NCBI GenBank assembly: GCA_029548025.1
Contig: JAKPOE010000005.1
Coordinates: 1-19,722 of the forward strand
Length of the DNA stretch: 19,722 nucleotides
Direction: 5' to 3'
Source of the DNA: Spirochaetota bacterium
GTDB lineage: Bacteria; Spirochaetota; UBA4802; UB4802
The notes beneath the pieces are model-generated. The model was not told the DNA's origin. It ran no database searches and saw only the letters and a list, made by a program, of their open reading frames with translations. Numbering within the stretch: position 1 is the stretch's first letter; the number at the start of each line of letters is the position of its first letter. The position numbers and the translations under genes are program-made. Below, piece by piece: positions 15,883 through 19,722 of the stretch.

Positions 15883-17073
15883 TCATGTTTTCACGGTGTA
15901 TTCTCTATTCGATAGCAGGGTGGAAAACAGTGCTATGGTAATGATTACCGTTGCCCCGCCTATAATGTAGAATGCTATATCAATAGTAACTATCGCCAAT
16001 AACATTGCCATAATGATTGGACCAACTGTTTGACCAACACGAAGCCCCATCCCATTTAATGACATGATGGCTCCGCGATAGTGTGTGGGTGAAGCGCCTG
16101 TTAACAGTGAAAGCAAACTTGGGTTGTTGATAGCGTTGGAAGCGCCACCTATAATGATTGCCACCGTAAGCCAGAAATAGTTTTGAGCCAGCCCTGCAAT
16201 GATGAATGAAATGGCAAAACCAAGAAAGCTGTAAAAGATAAGATTTTTTTCTGAAAAGCGCGTTGAAAGCCATTGTAGCTGTGTAGCTGTTATTGCTGTT
16301 ACAATGGACATCAGTGACATGATAAGCCCTATTGTTGCAGAATCGCCGTTGAACCGGTATGAGATGATGTAGGGAAAATAGGTAATAATGGGTCCATATA
16401 AAAGGGTAAAGGTAAGGATATTGGTAGACAGTAGCCCTATAATATAGGGTTTTTTGATAATGGCAGCTATGGTTTTGAAATAGTCTTTCAGTGCAACTTC
16501 ATTGACAGGCTCTGGGTTGTGCAGGTGAAATATAACAAACCATGCAACAACAAAGGCAAAGGCTGAAAGCAAAAAGGGATAGTTCCAGCCAGCAATACAT
16601 AACAGTCCGCCAATGACAGGATAGGCTGCGGTGCCAATATTTAAAACACTTGCGTTATAACCAAATGCTGCAGTGCGGTCGTTACCGGTAAACATGTCGC
16701 CAATGATGGTTGTGTTGATAGCGCCCAATGCCGAAACTCCCACGCCCTGTATAAAGCGCAGTATAAGGAGCCATGAAAAATCCTTAACAAAAAACATGAT
16801 GGTACCGGTTATGCCAAATATAAGCAGTGAGGGGATTATTAAAATTCTTCTTCCAATCCTGTCGGATACTATGCCAAGGATAGGCGTTACAATAATTCCG
16901 GGCATGGTAAAAACAGTGATTAACAGGGCAACCGATGAATAAGGGATATTAAAAAAAGTTGCCATAGCAGGTAATGCAGGCGTAATGTTTGTAACACCCA
17001 TGACAACAATAAGCGTAATGCTAAATGCAATAATCAGGTTGGGGTTGGTATAGAGCTTTTGTTTATGGTGCAT
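15883..17073 (-). CDS. major facilitator superfamily transporter (drug-efflux type)
   Basis: A 396-residue inner-membrane protein with 12 predicted helices in two six-helix halves, the usual MFS size. The loop after TM2 has the MFS motif A, GIVSDRIGRRILI (67-79). TM5 has the Gly/Pro-rich stretch GTAAYPVIGGLLCIAGW, which resembles the antiporter motif C of DHA12-type exporters. An H+-coupled exporter of small hydrophobic compounds is therefore the likeliest role, but the substrate is unknown. The ATG at 17073 has only a weak Shine-Dalgarno (GCGGTAG). It stands alone on the minus strand, divergent from the acyl-CoA ligase gene across 357 nt. Confidence 0.9.
   Translation of the reverse strand: MHHKQKLYTNPNLIIAFSITLIVVMGVTNITPALPAMATFFNIPYSSVALLITVFTMPGIIVTPILGIVSDRIGRRILIIPSLLIFGITGTIMFFVKDFSWLLILRFIQGVGVSALGAINTTIIGDMFTGNDRTAAFGYNASVLNIGTAAYPVIGGLLCIAGWNYPFLLSAFAFVVAWFVIFHLHNPEPVNEVALKDYFKTIAAIIKKPYIIGLLSTNILTFTLLYGPIITYFPYIISYRFNGDSATIGLIMSLMSIVTAITATQLQWLSTRFSEKNLIFYSFLGFAISFIIAGLAQNYFWLTVAIIIGGASNAINNPSLLSLLTGASPTHYRGAIMSLNGMGLRVGQTVGPIIMAMLLAIVTIDIAFYIIGGATVIITIALFSTLLSNREYTVKT
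15988..15997 (-). repeat. GGCGATAGTT word, copy 7
   Basis: Inside the MFS gene in sense orientation, encoding AIVTI. The flank AATAGT on the left is shared with copy 1. Confidence 0.8.
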
Positions 17074-17175
17074 AGGCTACCGCTTATGTGTTTATGGTTA
17101 TCAATGGCTATGTATGTAAATATACCAGTGTAGTACCAATCAAGCACAAAACACAATGTTTTCTTTAATTTTTTG

Positions 17176-17185
17176 GGCGATAGTT
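17176..17185 (+). repeat. GGCGATAGTT word, copy 8
   Basis: Non-coding copy in the divergent region between the MFS and acyl-CoA ligase genes. Confidence 0.8.
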
Positions 17186-17310
17186 ACCCTTATAGTAAGC
17201 AAGGTGTTGCTATAAATATTGATTAAAGCCATTCATTTTTTTTTATTTCTTTTTTATTAATGTTGATATCGCGATATGTGTTGAAAATTAAGACAACCCT
17301 TAAAAAAGTA

Positions 17311-17340
17311 TTGACAATTTGTATTTACGTAGTCTTATGA
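17311..17340 (+). promoter_or_regulatory. candidate promoter of the long-chain acyl-CoA ligase
   Basis: TTGACA (17311-17316) is a perfect -35 hexamer. The best -10 is the weak TTATGA (17335-17340) at 18-nt spacing. This implies an AT-rich leader of about 85 nt. Confidence 0.4.
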
Positions 17341-17430
17341 TTAATCAATAGTTTAATTTTATGTTATAAAATGTAATACAAAAATTTGTATATTCATTAT
17401 TAATTTTAAAAAAAGTGAGAGGAGGATTGG

Positions 17431-19245
17431 ATGGCGCAATTTAAATCAGAATCAATGTCAGCCGTATTTCAGGAACAGGCAGCAAAGCTAGGAAGCAAAG
17501 CTTGTGTATCCTATAAGAAAGGTGACCGGTGGGTAGATATATCATGGACCGATATGAATACCATGGTACACAACACAGCATACTACCTGATGAGTGAAGG
17601 TATTAAGAAGGGGGATAGAGTTGCAATATTTGCACCCAACCGCTGGGAATGGTGGGTTGCAAGTTTAGCAACAACATCTATTGGTGCAGTGAGCGTTCCT
17701 ATTTATGCTACTAACTCATCTGAAGAGGCTCAGTATGTACTGGAGCATTCAGGATCTTCAATATGCTTTGTGGGAACTGAAGATCATGCTGACCGTGTTT
17801 TAAAGGTTATCAAAAAATGCCCCAAATTAGATCAGCTTATTATTTTTGATGATCTTTCAAAGAAAAAACAGGGAGTCATCACCTTTAAAGAAGCACTGGA
17901 AAAAGGTGCAAAGAAAGCAAAGCCTGCAGATTTTGATAAGCGTTTAAAATCTATAAAGCGTGACGATCTTTCAACGCTTATCTATACATCAGGGACTACG
18001 GGAAATCCTAAAGGAGTAATGCTTTCCCATTATAATTTCTTTTCTAATGTTAGGAATATCATGGTGGATATGGGCAAATTTTTTAGCGTTGATGATATAT
18101 GGCTATCGTTTTTACCGCTATCCCATTCATTAGAGATGACAACCGGCTATTATGGACCTATCTGGGCTGGTGCAAAAACAGCATTTGCTGAAAGCATTGA
18201 AAAACTGGTGATAAATTTTACTGAAGTTCGCCCTACCGTTATTATCAGTGTGCCACGAATTTATGAAAAGGTACACGCAGGTATTTTAGCAAAGTTTGCA
18301 AACGAGTCTGGTTTAAAAAAAGCAATTTTTAACTTTGCACTCAATACAGCTAAAAAGAATCTGCCGCATGTATGCCGTGATATCCCACGGAAGGGGCTTT
18401 TTGCCATACAGTTCAATGTTGCAGATAAGCTTGTATTCTCAAAGTTAAAAGCTGCTATAGGTTTGGATAGGCTACGTTATGCTATTTCCGGTGGTGCACC
18501 ACTCGCAGTGTCTGATGCAGAGTTTTTTATTGGTATGGGTTTGAAAATACTTGAAGGATATGGGCTTACTGAAACTACACCGGTAATAACCTATAACAGG
18601 CCATGGTTTATAAAGCCAGGTACCGTTGGGCAGGCAATTCCTGAAACAAAGGTAAAGATTGCCGATGATGGTGAGATACTGGTGAAGGGCCCACAGGTAA
18701 TGCTGGGCTATTATAAAAACAAAGCTGCTACTGAAGAGGTTATGACAAAAGACGGCTATTTCAAAACTGGTGATATAGGTGTCATTGATGAGGACGGCTG
18801 CTTAAAGATAACCGGTAGAATTAAAGATATTATTGTAACTGCTGGTGGTAAAAACATTTCACCACAGAATATTGAAAATAGTGTAAAAGAATCCCCATAC
18901 ATCGAGGAACTGGCAGTCATTGGCGATAAACGCAAATATCTAAGTGCCCTTGTCATTCCTGATTTTGAGGCAGTTGGCAAGTGGGCAAAGCAAAAAGGTA
19001 TAAAATTTGCTAATAATGCTGATCTGATCAAGAATGAAGAAGTGATTCAGCTCATTGGCAATGAAATAGCTAAGTATACAAAACAGTATTCACGGGTTGA
19101 ACAAATTAAGAAGTTTACATTGCTTGAGGCTGTCTGGACACAGGAAACAGGTGAGCTTACACCAACTCAGAAAGTAAAACGTAAAGTTATTGAGCAGAAA
19201 TATGCAAAAGAAATTAATGCTATGTATCCTCCCGATCTGGATTGA
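17431..19245 (+). CDS. long-chain fatty acid-CoA ligase (AMP-forming)
   Basis: A 604-residue acyl-CoA synthetase of the larger ACSL/ACSBG-like (FadD15-type) group. LIYTSGTTGNPKG (183-195) is the P-loop. FLPLSHSLEMTTGYY (227-241) belongs to the acyl-pocket region. EGYGLTETTP (375-384) is A5. GYFKTGDIG...GCLKITGRIKDIIVTAGGKNISPQNIE (442-482) is the hinge and linker, and LTPTQKVKRKVI (577-588) is the C-terminal Lys region. It activates long-chain fatty acids for beta-oxidation, lipid synthesis or acyl transfer. The start is well supported by GAGGAGGA just upstream of ATG at 17431. A strong terminator follows. It shares only motif-level similarity with the AlkK-like ligase at 11223, so the two are not recent duplicates. 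Confidence 0.95.
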   Translation: MAQFKSESMSAVFQEQAAKLGSKACVSYKKGDRWVDISWTDMNTMVHNTAYYLMSEGIKKGDRVAIFAPNRWEWWVASLATTSIGAVSVPIYATNSSEEAQYVLEHSGSSICFVGTEDHADRVLKVIKKCPKLDQLIIFDDLSKKKQGVITFKEALEKGAKKAKPADFDKRLKSIKRDDLSTLIYTSGTTGNPKGVMLSHYNFFSNVRNIMVDMGKFFSVDDIWLSFLPLSHSLEMTTGYYGPIWAGAKTAFAESIEKLVINFTEVRPTVIISVPRIYEKVHAGILAKFANESGLKKAIFNFALNTAKKNLPHVCRDIPRKGLFAIQFNVADKLVFSKLKAAIGLDRLRYAISGGAPLAVSDAEFFIGMGLKILEGYGLTETTPVITYNRPWFIKPGTVGQAIPETKVKIADDGEILVKGPQVMLGYYKNKAATEEVMTKDGYFKTGDIGVIDEDGCLKITGRIKDIIVTAGGKNISPQNIENSVKESPYIEELAVIGDKRKYLSALVIPDFEAVGKWAKQKGIKFANNADLIKNEEVIQLIGNEIAKYTKQYSRVEQIKKFTLLEAVWTQETGELTPTQKVKRKVIEQKYAKEINAMYPPDLD

Positions 19246-19268
19246 TATAAATACGCTAATTTCTTAGT

Positions 19269-19307
19269 AAAAAAATAGAGGCAGGTTAAAACTGCCTCTA
19301 TTTTTTT
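19269..19307 (+). terminator. Rho-independent terminator after the long-chain acyl-CoA ligase
   Basis: The core stem TAGAGGCAG (19276-19284)/CTGCCTCTA (19292-19300) has a 7-nt loop and is followed by seven Ts. The A-run on the left pairs with the T-run on the right, so the structure could also work on the minus strand. It lies 23 nt after the stop codon. Confidence 0.93.
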
Positions 19308-19515
19308 GCTGATACTTTTTTAGGTTAAATATAAAAAAGGCAATAAAGTATTTTTGGAAGATATGTTTTTATATGAAAGTTTCTTACATAAGGATAAAAG
19401 AATAAAAAAAAATTTATAAAAAGCTTGAAGTAATTTTATTTATATAATTGAATATTAATTGCAATGTAGTCTATTAATTTATGTATGAATTCATTTTTTA
19501 GAAGGGGGATGTAAT

Positions 19516-19722
19516 ATGATTAAAAAAATTTTAAAAATTCTTGGTATCATTGTACTGGTATTTATTATTATTCTTATAGTGAAAGCATTAACTGTTTCAT
19601 CAAAACAGGTTGAGGTTAAAGAAACAATACCATATAAAATTGATATAATGACCGTTGCAAAACATCTTTCAGAGGCTATACAGATCCCAACAATTTCCAA
19701 TCAGGATAGCTCAAAAACTGAT
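19516..19722 (+). CDS. M20-family peptidase, PM20D1/CPS1-like (5' part, runs off the window)
   Basis: The first 69 codons are present. MIKKILKILGIIVLVFIIILIVKAL is a positive N-terminus plus one membrane-spanning helix (about 5-25), a signal anchor. The M20 N-terminal signature HLSEAIQIPTISNQDSSKTD follows at about 50-69, as in carboxypeptidase S and PM20D1 (LSxAIxIPTISxxD). Those enzymes are metallopeptidases, and PM20D1 makes and hydrolyses N-fatty-acyl amino acids. The metal-binding residues lie beyond the window edge. The start is supported by AAGGGGG about 7 nt upstream. A possible functional link to the acyl-CoA ligase before it is only inferred, as a terminator separates them. Confidence 0.75.
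   Translation, partial: MIKKILKILGIIVLVFIIILIVKALTVSSKQVEVKETIPYKIDIMTVAKHLSEAIQIPTISNQDSSKTD

Larger units (their letters stand above)
17074..17430. other. divergent intergenic region between MFS and acyl-CoA ligase genes
   Basis: It holds one exact GGCGATAGTT copy (17176-17185), a candidate promoter at 17311-17340 and a very AT-rich leader (17340-17415) before the ligase's Shine-Dalgarno. No open frame of interest and no RNA gene is seen. Confidence 0.6.

Noticed and set aside
11223..19245. The two acyl-CoA ligases as a recent gene duplication
   Set aside because: They share only the AMP-binding family motifs and differ in length, N-terminus and linker sequences, so they belong to different subgroups.
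1..19722. CRISPR array, prophage or insertion sequence
   Set aside because: No regularly spaced direct repeats, no phage structural genes, no transposase or integrase, and no terminal inverted repeats with target duplication were seen.

Overview
The window is a moderately AT-rich (roughly 40% G+C by eye) bacterial chromosome segment with housekeeping genes, sensory and metabolic genes, and little that looks mobile. Gene style fits a free-living, Gram-negative-type bacterium: an exported TPR protein, a PAS histidine kinase with a NarL-type regulator, two fatty-acyl-CoA ligases, and FAD-linked 2-hydroxyacid oxidation. I lean towards a spirochaete or deltaproteobacterial relative, but nothing in the window decides the phylum.

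Layout. 1-393: a STAS-domain anti-sigma factor antagonist (+). 603-2827 (-): serS, translationally coupled to a degenerate RtcA-like (RNA 3'-phosphate cyclase fold) protein. 2828-4201: a long region without a convincing gene, holding a palindrome cluster and two faintly similar decayed segments. 4202-4274 (-): tRNA-Phe(GAA), whose -35 box lies on the start of the divergent TPR gene. 4313-5239: exported TPR protein. 5352-6139: an MNT/HEPN (MntA/HepT-type) pair behind a consensus sigma-70 promoter. 6188-8626: APC permease plus a PLP enzyme of the D-cysteine desulfhydrase/ACC deaminase family, 3 nt apart. 8685-11127: soluble triple-PAS histidine kinase and NarL-family response regulator. 11223-12881: AlkK-like acyl-CoA ligase. 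13052-13522: CoA-binding YccU-like protein. 13537-14940 (-): FAD-linked 2-hydroxyacid dehydrogenase. 15134-15472 (-): a coiled-coil/membrane protein gene broken by a TAA at codon 3. 15883-17073 (-): MFS transporter. 17431-19245: long-chain acyl-CoA ligase with a strong terminator. 19516 to the end: 5' part of an M20 peptidase of the PM20D1/CPS1 type.

The clearest structure not explained by genes is a dispersed 10-base word, GGCGATAGTT. It occurs eight times exactly (four on each strand), in five genes and two non-coding places, and in several reading frames. At about 40% G+C roughly 0.03 copies would be expected by chance. It behaves like a genome-wide signal such as a DNA uptake sequence, a HIP1-like word or another protein-binding site. 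The other main points are the coupled serS/RtcA-like pseudoenzyme and the nonsense-interrupted small membrane protein gene.
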